DNA of 64,000 nt from Tuwongella immobilis (GTDB lineage Bacteria > Planctomycetota > Planctomycetia > Gemmatales > Gemmataceae), in NCBI RefSeq assembly GCF_901538355.1, contig NZ_LR593887.1:3138920-3202919 (forward strand), written 5' to 3'. Below, one piece after another: positions 9,126-17,708 of the stretch. Made by a program: the position numbers and the translations under genes. Position 1 is the first letter of the stretch; the number at the start of each line of letters is the position of its first letter. The notes under the pieces are model-generated. The model saw only the letters and a list, made by a program, of their open reading frames with translations. It ran no database searches and was not told the DNA's origin.

Positions 9126-10809
9126 TCGGTTTCGTTGGTGAGGCGATCGACAACGTGGGGCGAATTCGCAAGAACAGCTCCCCACGTTGCGACGTAACCC
9201 GTGTCCCCAATTCAACTTGTCGAATCCCGGCTAAATCGTTCAACACCGTCTCCAGCGACTCGCCGGAAGCGGGATTGGCGGCGGCAGGAGCCAACCACGC
9301 GGGCAATTCCTTGCGATGCTGTTTCAGATGATTGCGCATCGCTTCCAACGCGAACAATCCCAGCACGTGTTCGGAATCACGCGATCCGGTATCGCCGCGG
9401 GTCGCTTGGAAGTCGATAATCGTTTCCGGCGATTCGCCAATGACCAAGTACCCATCTTTGAGTGCGTACCCCGGACGGAAACCTTCGGGGAATCCCACTT
9501 CATTTTGGAAGGTCATGATCTCGAGCTTTTCGTGTCGAATCGTTCGTGTGATGACTTGATCGCGATCCGGGTGAGTTCGGTTGTACGAAATCCTGAGACT
9601 GGTTGCCAGGTATTGGAGTGTTGGCATGAGCTGATTCATGACCGCATCGGATTGTTCGCCACCAGAAAGTTCGATTGCCAGGCAAATCGAAGGAATGGCG
9701 CGATCCGGGAGCGATCGAACTCGGAGTCCCCACCGAGGTCCAATCGAGGCCAGCACTTCCGACCAACCTTGCCGACCGAAAATGGGGGCTAATTCCTTTT
9801 GCAGGCCGTCTCGCCATTTCTTGGCTGCTTCGCCGGGCATCAATTCATCGGCGAGTGCCGCGATCGATTCCCAGCGGAATCCGCTATTGAGTTCGAGCAG
9901 GACATCATTGGGGCGATTGGCCCAAAGCGGGACCGCCGGGAGAAAACTTGCCAGGAACTGCGGCCCACCGTTGGGAACATCCTCGGAACGTCCCACGATT
10001 GTGCCGACCAGTTCCGGTTCGGGCTGCAAGCGGAGGAACAATCCAATCGCATCCACGCCTTGCCAATAGCGTCCTAAAGTTTCGAGTGTCGCTCGTTCGG
10101 ACTCGCGAGCGGTGGCAATCTGTTGGGCGATTTGGGCGTCGAACGCACGCGGCAACAGCCATGTCCCAAAGATGGCGTCGGTGGCTCCCAATCGTTCGAT
10201 CCATTGTTTGGGAATTTGTCGAGACGGCGTCGCCGCGGTGTCCAAACTATCCCGAAGCAGTGGCAGCGAACTCGACATTCCAAGGATGTTTCCGACGAGA
10301 AAATAGCCGTCTTTCCCCGTCGCGGTTTCTCGAATCATCATCGAAAATCCCGGTTGAATCACTTCCGACCGGACTTTCACCCCTTGGAACGCATTCACTT
10401 TTTGAATCCATTGTTGCACAACTTGGGGCCGTTTCACCCAAAGCAGTACCAGGCCATCGCCTTCTTTCTGGGATTCGTTCGCGTCTCGAAACACGACAAT
10501 AGCACCCGTTCCGAGCAGCTCGCTCGCAATCTCTTGGAACGAATGGCCGAACAATTGACTTACGAACTTTTCGATTCCTTGGAGTGCTTCCCAATCTCGG
10601 GATTCGACCCACGATTTCGGGGGCATCGAACCGATGATCGATTTGCCCAGCGGGGAGGCGGCGATCCGTTGGAGTTGCGTATCCGCGTCTTGCAGAAAAA
10701 TTCCGAAATGGTGATTTTTCGGCACAAACGCGACCATCTCGTCCTTCGGGGCCGCCAACAGGGTACTCGGTATCAGGCAGAGGAGCAGAAGCAAACAAAT
10801 GCGTGTCAC
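9109..10809 (-). CDS. exported protein of unknown function, third gene of sigma/anti-sigma operon
   Basis: 566-residue protein beginning at GTG 10807-10809, with AGAGGA upstream. This start yields a signal peptide (TRICLLLLLCLIPSTLLAA) and avoids the long overlap with the anti-sigma gene that an upstream ATG at 10956 would cause. The mature part looks globular, with repeated motifs of the kind FVPKNHHFGIF and FLASFLPAVPLWANRP, but I recognise no catalytic signature. The gene begins 19 bases after the anti-sigma gene, so it belongs to the same leftward operon. It may be an envelope protein monitored by, or made under, that sigma factor (inference). Confidence 0.8.
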   Translation of the reverse strand: MTRICLLLLLCLIPSTLLAAPKDEMVAFVPKNHHFGIFLQDADTQLQRIAASPLGKSIIGSMPPKSWVESRDWEALQGIEKFVSQLFGHSFQEIASELLGTGAIVVFRDANESQKEGDGLVLLWVKRPQVVQQWIQKVNAFQGVKVRSEVIQPGFSMMIRETATGKDGYFLVGNILGMSSSLPLLRDSLDTAATPSRQIPKQWIERLGATDAIFGTWLLPRAFDAQIAQQIATARESERATLETLGRYWQGVDAIGLFLRLQPEPELVGTIVGRSEDVPNGGPQFLASFLPAVPLWANRPNDVLLELNSGFRWESIAALADELMPGEAAKKWRDGLQKELAPIFGRQGWSEVLASIGPRWGLRVRSLPDRAIPSICLAIELSGGEQSDAVMNQLMPTLQYLATSLRISYNRTHPDRDQVITRTIRHEKLEIMTFQNEVGFPEGFRPGYALKDGYLVIGESPETIIDFQATRGDTGSRDSEHVLGLFALEAMRNHLKQHRKELPAWLAPAAANPASGESLETVLNDLAGIRQVELGTRVTSQRGELFLRIRPTLSIASPTKPTNPSR

Positions 10810-10828
10810 GATCGGATTCCTCTGCGAA

Positions 10829-11623
10829 TTACGGCATCTGCGGAATAGTCGGCAGATCGCGGACCACCCATTGAATGGCGCGACGGGTCGATGATGCGAC
10901 CGGTTCAAATGCGACTGCGACCGATTGAGCGGCTTCATCCAGCGGTTCGGTGGCACGACTCAAATCGACTTCTACGGGTTCCAATTTGGGGGATTCCGGA
11001 AGTGATGGTGCCGACCAAAATCCGTATGCGACATCCATCGCGGGAAGATTGGGCCGTTTGGTGAGTTCCAGAACTGCCGACCGAACATCTTCCAGAGATT
11101 GCAGTTCCGTCGGGCGTTGCGGCGTCAACTGGGCGAACTGCTGCGCTGCAATCGGCGGTTGCATTTCCGGGGTGGTCGATGGGGACGCGGGGTCGGCACT
11201 CGTGGCATGAGATGCCATCGATTCGTTGCGCGTTGGGCGATTTGTCGGCCCAAGCCAAGAAATTCCAACCGCTACGAGAATACTGGCCGCAATTGCGACA
11301 AGCCCTGCGCGTTGCCGCAATTTGCGAATGCGCCGACGTTGTTGATCGCGCACGACCGTGGTGGCAATGCGGAAGGTGAGCAAGGGGGGAACTGCCGGAG
11401 GCGGCGCTTCATCGACCCATTCCAGCAGCGATTGGAGTTCGGCCCATTCCCGGCGGCAGGGGGGGCATTGTTCCAAATGCGCTTCCAATTCGGCCTGTTG
11501 TGAGGCCGAACATTCGCCATCGAGTTGGGCGTGCATGGCCTCGGACGCGCGGTCGCATTCGGACGATGCGCCGGGTCGATTCGGCGGGAGCGGTTGGGAG
11601 TTGGGATCCGACCAAGGGTTCAT
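10829..11623 (-). CDS. zinc-finger anti-sigma factor, membrane-bound
   Basis: 264 residues. The N-terminal half has the zf-HC2/ZAS pattern of anti-sigma factors: MHAQLDGECS followed by HLEQCPPCRREW, that is His-x3-Cys-x2-Cys near residues 50-56. One membrane segment follows (LVAIAASILVAVGISWLG, about residues 127-144), then a Pro/Thr/Gln-rich periplasmic part of about 110 residues. The zinc domain would hold the ECF sigma factor encoded just upstream until a signal releases it. Its start ATG overlaps the sigma stop codon (ATGA at 11620-11623), so the two are translationally coupled. Confidence 0.88.
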   Translation of the reverse strand: MNPWSDPNSQPLPPNRPGASSECDRASEAMHAQLDGECSASQQAELEAHLEQCPPCRREWAELQSLLEWVDEAPPPAVPPLLTFRIATTVVRDQQRRRIRKLRQRAGLVAIAASILVAVGISWLGPTNRPTRNESMASHATSADPASPSTTPEMQPPIAAQQFAQLTPQRPTELQSLEDVRSAVLELTKRPNLPAMDVAYGFWSAPSLPESPKLEPVEVDLSRATEPLDEAAQSVAVAFEPVASSTRRAIQWVVRDLPTIPQMP

Positions 11624-12213
11624 GGCGAAGACCGTGGCTGTAATGGAGACATCGGATCGACGGCGAAGGACGGCTCAGCGTCTTCGGGGACCATTCCCCG
11701 TTGTCGAAGATCGGCGAGCAGTTCCAACCGAGCACGATGTAACCAGGTTTTGATGGTTCCTACCGGGCGATCGACCAATTGGGATATTTCGTCATACGAA
11801 CGTCGTTGCTCGTGAAAGAGGACGAAAACCAATCGGTAATCGGGTCGCAGATTGCCGAGTGCCCGTTGCAATTCCTGTGCAAGTTCCCGACTGTCATCTT
11901 CTTGACTTCGGGCGGGTGTCTCTTGGAGGTAATCCAGGAGTTCGGGTCGCTTGCCGCGTTGAGCCAGCCAAGTGCGACACCGATTGATAGCAATACCCAT
12001 TACCCACGGGCGCAACGGGCGGGTGGAATCCCAACGGTGCAGACTCCGAAAAATCCGAAGGAACACCTCTTGGGTCACATCTTCGGCATCGTGCCGATGG
12101 TGCAGCATGCGAAAACACAATCCAAACACATCCGTTTGGAAGCGTTCGATAAATGTTTGCGTAGCAAGGACTTCGCCCCGCAAGCACTGTCGGACTAGCG
12201 TGTTTTCGTCCAC
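11620..12213 (-). CDS. ECF RNA polymerase sigma factor
   Basis: 197-residue sigma-70 family factor with region 2 (FGLCFRMLHHRHDAEDVTQE then VFLRIFRSLHRWD, about residues 30-63) and region 4 (VLFHEQRRSYDEISQLVDRP, about residues 135-154, with a helix-turn-helix and the GTIKTWLHRAR end). There is no region 1 or 3, which is the ECF layout. The start is GTG at 12211-12213; the ribosome site is weak. It is coupled to the anti-sigma gene, forming a classical signalling pair read leftward together with an exported protein. Confidence 0.92.
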   Translation of the reverse strand: MDENTLVRQCLRGEVLATQTFIERFQTDVFGLCFRMLHHRHDAEDVTQEVFLRIFRSLHRWDSTRPLRPWVMGIAINRCRTWLAQRGKRPELLDYLQETPARSQEDDSRELAQELQRALGNLRPDYRLVFVLFHEQRRSYDEISQLVDRPVGTIKTWLHRARLELLADLRQRGMVPEDAEPSFAVDPMSPLQPRSSP

Positions 12214-12359
12214 GTTGGATTCTCAATCAGGAACTACCCGAGGAGCCGATAGCGAGTTTCAATAATTGGTGGTTCGCTGACAAGGTTATTTCTTGGGTTT
12301 CGATCGTGAAAGTTTTCCGCAATTCAATGGGGAAGTCGATGAGACTGCCAAGTAGTTCC

Positions 12360-12388
12360 TTGAAAGACGGTAGTCAGCAAGGTAGCAT
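12360..12388 (+). promoter_or_regulatory. candidate promoter of the FHA-GAF phosphatase gene
   Basis: TTGAAA (12360-12365) and TAGCAT (12383-12388) are 17 bases apart, placing transcription start about 65 bases before ATG 12461. The surrounding 247-base gap between divergent genes shows no other clear signal. Confidence 0.4.
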
Positions 12389-12460
12389 AGCAGGGAACTC
12401 GGTGGGAATTCGATTTTGATCCGAATCGAGATTCCACCTCGAATCTTCCGAGATCGATCC

Positions 12461-14248
12461 ATGCCGAAGCTGATTGTCATCAAATCGCCCAATGGGGCTG
12501 CGACGGGGATGTCGTTCGATCTTTTGCCAGGGCAACCCGAAGTCACCCTTGGTCGAATCGAAGAATGCCAGATCGTCATTCCCGATGGAAGCGTAAGTCG
12601 CAAGCATGCCTTGGTTTCCTACGTCAACGGAAATCATTTCATTACCGATTTGCGCAGTCGCAATGGCACGTTTGTCAACAATTCGAAGATCGATCCGGAT
12701 TCGCGCATTGCCCTCAAGCACGAAGACAAAATTCGCATCTGCGACTTTCTTTTCCGTTACGATGACGAAAATGCAACCCGGCGCCCCACGAAAAAAGATC
12801 TGCCGGAACACCTGAAAAAAGATTCGACTGTTCCATCTCCGGATGATGATCCCAATACTTCGAGCACGATCGAAGCGACGATCGGACGACAATCACCGCA
12901 GCAGTTGTTGGATGCCCAACCGGCAGAGCGCTTGCGAGTGCTGATCGAGATCACCGCGCAATTGAACAAAACGCTTCAGTTGGATGAACTGCTGCCACGA
13001 ATTGCAGATACGTTATTCAACGTGTTCAAGCAAGCGGATCGATGCTTCGTGATTTTGACCGACGAGACGGCGAATCAGCTCATTCCGAAGGTCATTAAAA
13101 CCCGACGGCCGACTCCGGGGCAGGGCGGCGATCGCTTCTCCAAGACCATTGTTCGCAATTGTTTGGACAAACTGCAATCGTACCTGACCGAAGATGCCTC
13201 GAATGATTCGAATCTCTCACCGTCGGCGTCGATTGCCGAATTCCGAATTCGCTCGGTCATGTGCGTGCCATTGGCGACACCCGAAGGCAAACCGTTGGGG
13301 GTGATCCAGCTCGATTCCCAAGATCGTGCGAAAAAATTCACCCAAGACGATGTTCGATTCCTCAACGCTGTGGCGATGCAGGCTTCCGTCGCTCTCGAGA
13401 ATGCGCGATTGCACGAATCTCGAATGGCCTTGGAATCGGAACGGAACGAAAAAGAACTCGCCCGCAAGCTGCAACTCGGCTTTCTGCCTCGGGCGGCGCC
13501 GATTCTCAGCAACTACGAATTCTTTTTCTATTACGGTGCCGCCAAAACGGTCGGTGGCGATTACTTTGACTTTGTGCCGCTTGCCGATGGCAAAATTGCG
13601 ATCATGCTCGGCGATGTTTCCGGGAAGGGAGTCCCCGCCGCGCTGCTGATGGCCAAACTAAGCGCGGAGGCTCGCTATTCCGTTCTGGCCAAACCGACGA
13701 TCTCCGAAGCGATCGCAACGCTCAACGAACAGTTGATGCTCGCGGATTTGCACGATCGGTATGTGACATTCGTGGCCGCCGTCCTGGATCCGCAGACCAA
13801 CGAAGTAACGATGGTCAACGCGGGCCACGAAGCGCCGCTGATTTATCGTGGAGCCAACCAGACGCTGGAGCCGATTCTCCCCGAAGAAATCGCCGGTTGT
13901 CCGTTGTGTTGGCTGCCGAATAATGAGTATCAGTCTTATCAGTTCACGTTGCAACCGTATGACTCGATTGTGCTGTTTACCGATGGCGTGATCGATGCGA
14001 TTAACGCGGCTGGTGTGCAATTTACCCGCGAGGGGATTTATCGGGTCGTGGTGAGCGACGATGTGATTGGCGCGGAGCGGTTGACGCCGAAAACCATTGG
14101 TGAACGGGTCATTTCCGCTGTGCAAAAACATGCCGCCGGCGTCAGTCAGTTCGATGATATTGCGTTTGTCAGCTTCGGGCGGCTTCCGGTTGCCGATACG
14201 GGGATTCTCCCCACGCAACGCATGCGAACGACGTTCGATGCAACCTGA
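12461..14248 (+). CDS. FHA-GAF-PP2C (SpoIIE-type) phosphatase
   Basis: 595-residue signalling protein with three domains. An N-terminal FHA domain (about 1-95; LGRIEECQIVIPDGSVSRKH and LRSRNGTFVNN) binds phosphothreonine. A GAF domain follows (about 150-310), including RSVMCVPLATPEGKPLGVI. A SpoIIE/RsbU-type PP2C phosphatase domain closes it (about 355-585), with metal-binding aspartates in GGDYFDFVPL, LGDVSGKGVPAALLMA and LFTDGVIDA. Proteins of this build usually dephosphorylate anti-sigma antagonists in partner-switching pathways; no antagonist gene is adjacent. The start at 12461 places the first FHA strand at residue 2. Confidence 0.92.
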   Translation: MPKLIVIKSPNGAATGMSFDLLPGQPEVTLGRIEECQIVIPDGSVSRKHALVSYVNGNHFITDLRSRNGTFVNNSKIDPDSRIALKHEDKIRICDFLFRYDDENATRRPTKKDLPEHLKKDSTVPSPDDDPNTSSTIEATIGRQSPQQLLDAQPAERLRVLIEITAQLNKTLQLDELLPRIADTLFNVFKQADRCFVILTDETANQLIPKVIKTRRPTPGQGGDRFSKTIVRNCLDKLQSYLTEDASNDSNLSPSASIAEFRIRSVMCVPLATPEGKPLGVIQLDSQDRAKKFTQDDVRFLNAVAMQASVALENARLHESRMALESERNEKELARKLQLGFLPRAAPILSNYEFFFYYGAAKTVGGDYFDFVPLADGKIAIMLGDVSGKGVPAALLMAKLSAEARYSVLAKPTISEAIATLNEQLMLADLHDRYVTFVAAVLDPQTNEVTMVNAGHEAPLIYRGANQTLEPILPEEIAGCPLCWLPNNEYQSYQFTLQPYDSIVLFTDGVIDAINAAGVQFTREGIYRVVVSDDVIGAERLTPKTIGERVISAVQKHAAGVSQFDDIAFVSFGRLPVADTGILPTQRMRTTFDAT

Positions 14249-14306
14249 TTCGGGTTTGGCGGATGGGGCATTTCGGTTCGCGCTTTCCGTCAGGAGGAAT
14301 GTTTCG

Positions 14307-14633
14307 ATGTCGAATCCGGTGACACTCCCGGAACAAGAGACCGACACCCAGCAGAAAACTCGGTTTGCTCCCCGGTACCATGTGGTGCTGCTCAATGATG
14401 ATGACCACTCGTTTGAATACGTGATCTTCATGATGAAGAAGCTATTCAATCACTCCGAAGTTCGCGGCTTCGAGATTGCCCAGACGGTTCACCTCAAAGG
14501 GCGGGCGATCGTGTGGACGGGAGCGCTGGAAGTGGCGGAGTTGAAGCGGGATCAGATCCACGACTTTGGCCCCGATCCGCTGATTCCGCGGTGCAAGGGG
14601 TCGATGTCGGCCGAATTGGAACCGGCGGAATAA
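14307..14633 (+). CDS. clpS: ClpS, ATP-dependent Clp protease adaptor
   Basis: 108-residue adaptor that brings N-degron substrates to ClpAP in the cytoplasm. The core shows YHVVLLNDDDHSFEYVIFMM (the N-end-rule pocket, with NDD) and the second helix VHLKGRAIVWTGALEVAELK. The usual His of TxxMxxVH is represented in IAQTVHLKG. The N-terminal extension of about 30 residues is Pro/Gln/Thr-rich. AGGAGGAA lies seven bases before ATG 14307. No clpA is adjacent. An intrinsic terminator follows at 14663-14707. Confidence 0.92.
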   Translation: MSNPVTLPEQETDTQQKTRFAPRYHVVLLNDDDHSFEYVIFMMKKLFNHSEVRGFEIAQTVHLKGRAIVWTGALEVAELKRDQIHDFGPDPLIPRCKGSMSAELEPAE

Positions 14634-14662
14634 TCGTCCACTCGAGTCGAGTCATGAATCAA

Positions 14663-14707
14663 CGCCGATGATCCGAAATCAATCGAATCATCGGCGTCTT
14701 CGTTTTT
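14663..14707 (+). terminator. rho-independent terminator after clpS
   Basis: Perfect 10-base arms CGCCGATGAT (14663-14672) and ATCATCGGCG (14687-14696), with a 14-base loop, followed by TCTTCGTTTTT. The T-run is on the plus strand only, so it ends the clpS transcript rather than the convergent cyclophilin gene. Confidence 0.8.
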
Positions 14708-14727
14708 CTGGCAATTCGGAGAAGCGA

Positions 14728-15291
14728 TTAGCTCGACTTCTTCACCGACTTGATGACGACATCCCGAACCGGCACATCACCATGGACGCCCTTTTGGCCG
14801 GTCGGCACTTCCTTGATCTTGTCGACCACGTCCATGCCCTTGATGACGCGACCGAACACGCAATAGCCCACGCCATCACGCGAGCGGGCCTTGTCCAAGA
14901 AGTTGTTGTCTTTGACGTTGATGAAGAATTGCGAGGTCGCGCTATCGGGAACATTGGTGCGGGCCATGGCCAAGGTGCCGCGTTCGTTGCTCAACCCGTT
15001 GGTCGATTCGTTCTTGATCGGCTTCTTGGTTTCCTTTTCCACCATTCCCGGTGCCATCCCGCCGCCTTGGATCATGAAGTCGGGGATCACGCGATGGAAA
15101 ATCAGCCCGTCATAGTGCTTCGCTTCCACATAGTCGAGGAAGTTTTTGACCGTGATCGGGGCCTTGTCTTCGAACAGTTCGATCGTGATTTCACCAAACG
15201 AGGTGTCCATCACCACGACCGGATTCGCGGCTTGAGCGGCGCGGACGCTGGCGAACGCCAGGATCATGGCCACGATGATTGCAAACTTCAT
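14728..15291 (-). CDS. exported cyclophilin-type peptidyl-prolyl isomerase
   Basis: 187 residues from ATG 15291, with GGAG and GCAGG upstream. A signal peptide ([20 protein letters not shown]) shows export. The rest is a PpiA/PpiB-type cyclophilin: [36 protein letters not shown] (catalytic Arg and Phe), an [12 protein letters not shown] motif and [16 protein letters not shown]. It speeds cis-trans isomerisation of prolyl bonds during folding in the periplasm. An ATG 63 bases further upstream would only add a hydrophilic leader before the signal, so I rejected it. Confidence 0.93.
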   Translation of the reverse strand: MKFAIIVAMILAFASVRAAQAANPVVVMDTSFGEITIELFEDKAPITVKNFLDYVEAKHYDGLIFHRVIPDFMIQGGGMAPGMVEKETKKPIKNESTNGLSNERGTLAMARTNVPDSATSQFFINVKDNNFLDKARSRDGVGYCVFGRVIKGMDVVDKIKEVPTGQKGVHGDVPVRDVVIKSVKKSS

Positions 15292-15478
15292 GAGTACCTG
15301 CTCCAGAGTGAGAGTCGTTGCTGTGGCATCGGACTGGAAAGGTTCCGCCGACACACCCCATCATAGGTAACTCCATTTTCAGCGAGTTGGCAAGGGGCAG
15401 CCAGGAAACTCTTGCGGAACCGGTGTCCACGTCGTACCCTCGACATCGGTGAATTGTGTCGACAATTGGAGTGCTCCC

Positions 15479-16432
15479 ATGCCGCGCTTGCTCCTACCGA
15501 GTTACGCTCTTGTGACGGTTTTCCTGTTAACCACCTCGCTTTCGGCTGCCCCGATCGTGCCCGCTGATGCCAAATTGGAGCAGCTTTTCAAAGGTGGCGA
15601 ATTCACGGAAGGTCCCGCCCAAGGGCCAGATGGAATGATTTACTTTTCCGATATTGGCAACCGCATCTTGCGATATGATCCCAAATCGGGAAAAACGACG
15701 GAGTTTCGCAATCCCTCCGGTCGGTCGAATGGTCTCAAATTTGATCGGTTTGGGAATCTGATTGCCTGTGAAGGGGCGAATACGGGTGGCCGTCGCCGAA
15801 TTTCCAAAACGGACACTCAGGGGAATATCTCCACCGTTGCCGAACGCTATCGGGGGAAACGCTTCAATAGCCCCAATGATTTGACCATTGACACGGCGGG
15901 ACGCATCTTTTTCACCGATCCCCGATATGTCGGCGATGAGCCGCTCGAACTCGCCAGCGAGGATGTTTACCGGATCGATCAAGATGGGACAGTTTACCAG
16001 ATTATCACCGGGATTTCCAAGCCGAACGGTATTGTCATTACGCCGAATCGAAAGACGCTTTACCTGGCCTTGTCGTCCGGCGCACCCGAAGGCAAGCGGC
16101 AATTGGTGTCATTCCCACTCCGCGACGATGGGACGGTCGGGAAAATGACGGTGCTCCACGATTTCGGAGCGGATCGCGGCATCGACGGCATGGCCATCGA
16201 CACCGAAGGCCGCATCTACGCCACCGCAGGCAAGAAAGATACGGCGGCGATTGTGATCTTTTCGCCGACCGGAAAGATTCTGGAGAAAATCCCCCTCCCG
16301 GAAGATCCCTCGAATTGCTGCTTCGGCGGAGAAGGCAACCAGCTTCTGTACATTACCACGGCGGCCGGTTCGCTCTTTCGCATCAAGCTGAATACCACCG
16401 GAATCTCACAGACCGACGTTCCCGTGAAGTGA
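15479..16432 (+). CDS. exported SMP-30/gluconolactonase-like lactonase
   Basis: 317-residue six-bladed beta-propeller of the SMP-30/gluconolactonase/LRE family. After a signal peptide (LLPSYALVTVFLLTTSLSAA) come the metal-site glutamate in FTEGPAQGPDG, the Asn-rich loops RSNGLKFDRFGN and SPNDLTIDTAG, the motif TDPRYVG, then KPNGIVITPN and GIDGMAIDTEG with its aspartate. The family hydrolyses sugar or other lactones with a divalent metal. Export suggests it acts on polysaccharide-derived sugars in the periplasm. ATG 15479 is preceded by GGAG at a good distance. No sugar pathway genes are next to it. Confidence 0.88.
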   Translation: MPRLLLPSYALVTVFLLTTSLSAAPIVPADAKLEQLFKGGEFTEGPAQGPDGMIYFSDIGNRILRYDPKSGKTTEFRNPSGRSNGLKFDRFGNLIACEGANTGGRRRISKTDTQGNISTVAERYRGKRFNSPNDLTIDTAGRIFFTDPRYVGDEPLELASEDVYRIDQDGTVYQIITGISKPNGIVITPNRKTLYLALSSGAPEGKRQLVSFPLRDDGTVGKMTVLHDFGADRGIDGMAIDTEGRIYATAGKKDTAAIVIFSPTGKILEKIPLPEDPSNCCFGGEGNQLLYITTAAGSLFRIKLNTTGISQTDVPVK

Positions 16433-16444
16433 GTTTCGCGCGAC

Positions 16445-17662
16445 TCACCGAGGCGACTTGGCGGAATTCATCGGCGCATTCGAGCGAGATCGGTTTTCCG
16501 CGTCTCGCTCGAATTGCAACGATTCTTGGATGTCCGCGAGAATCTCCGCATATTCGGCCCGATGTTTGGCAATAAACGCGCGACACGTCGCATCATCGCA
16601 GGTGAGCGCGTATCGCAGAATCCCGTTGCGAACGATCGGGGCGGCGAACGTGGCATCGCCGAATCGGGATAGGATCATGTCGGTACAATCCCACCATTTC
16701 CAACGGCGAAGATCCTCGGTAATCAAATCGCACAAGTCTCGATCCAGTAATAGTTTGTGATAAATTCGCAGAATCGTTTCGCGGCTTGCGGCAGGGTTGC
16801 GTTGCTGCAAAAATTGCACGGTGCCCAACAGGGCGAGCTTTTCGGACAATCCGCCGGATGCATTGGCAAATCGTTGCTCGATCCATTTCCAGCCCGCTTC
16901 GGGGCGGAGCATCACATACCCCGTCAGCAGGCCGCCAAAGGTTTCGCGTTGTTCTCGGTCGGTCGCTTCAATTCGCTGACGTAATTGTTCGGCATCCGCC
17001 GGCCCGCCGCACAATCCCAACAGGTAGCCGTACACGCCGAGCCGTTCGGTGGGCGTCTTGGGATCAAACAAGGCTTCACGAATGATTTCCGGGGAGAGCT
17101 GCTTGGCATGGGCTTCGAGGTCGGCATCGGGAATGCGAGCGATTTCCAGAAATGCATCCTGGGCAATCTCGGGATCATTCGATCGCAAGTGCTTAACAAA
17201 GAACGCAATCCGTGATCCGAGATCCGTTGCCGATAACCGCGAGGCATCCACCAAATAAGCCGCCATGCCGTCGGTATGCACGGGAACGCCACGATACGGA
17301 TCGATGCCATCGGATCGCACATCACAAAAGAGCAGAAAGCGATTCGGTTTCTTCGGATCGATGGGCACATATCGGGGAATGGTGAACTGTTTGCGGTCCG
17401 CGATGCTGGGATGGGGGCGGAGTCGCTGTTCGATCTGAAAATCGGTGGTGCCGGTGTCGCTGCCGGGGGAAAGCTGTGGGTTGCTGAGCGTGCCGATGAC
17501 AATCAGGCGAGCGGTCGAGATTTCCTGGCGAAAGGTGGTGAGTCGCTTCAGGTTGCCCGCGCAAAATGAGCAGGCCCAGAGTGCGGTTGGTAACAGAAGC
17601 AAACTCACCGCCAGAGTCGCCGGGATGCCCATGCGGCAGAATCGTCGAAGAATCCAGTTCAT
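16445..17662 (-). CDS. exported Cys-motif protein, tandem paralogue B
   Basis: 405 residues from ATG 17662 (AAGGA upstream). A signal peptide ending in LLLLPTALWA is followed at once by CSFCAGN, then a beta-rich domain with FLLFCDVRSDGIDPYRGVPV near residue 120, and a long alpha-helical second half that looks like HEAT-type helices. It is a clear paralogue of the gene just upstream (17709-18926): same length, same CxFC start after the signal, same FCDV-DPYRG segment. I do not recognise a function; the CxFC pair could bind metal or form a disulphide. It lies 46 bases behind its paralogue in the same operon. Confidence 0.82.
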   Translation of the reverse strand: MNWILRRFCRMGIPATLAVSLLLLPTALWACSFCAGNLKRLTTFRQEISTARLIVIGTLSNPQLSPGSDTGTTDFQIEQRLRPHPSIADRKQFTIPRYVPIDPKKPNRFLLFCDVRSDGIDPYRGVPVHTDGMAAYLVDASRLSATDLGSRIAFFVKHLRSNDPEIAQDAFLEIARIPDADLEAHAKQLSPEIIREALFDPKTPTERLGVYGYLLGLCGGPADAEQLRQRIEATDREQRETFGGLLTGYVMLRPEAGWKWIEQRFANASGGLSEKLALLGTVQFLQQRNPAASRETILRIYHKLLLDRDLCDLITEDLRRWKWWDCTDMILSRFGDATFAAPIVRNGILRYALTCDDATCRAFIAKHRAEYAEILADIQESLQFERDAENRSRSNAPMNSAKSPR

Positions 17663-17708
17663 CGGTTGTCCTTCCATGGACGCGATTCGAAGTTCGGAAG
17701 ATTCAGAA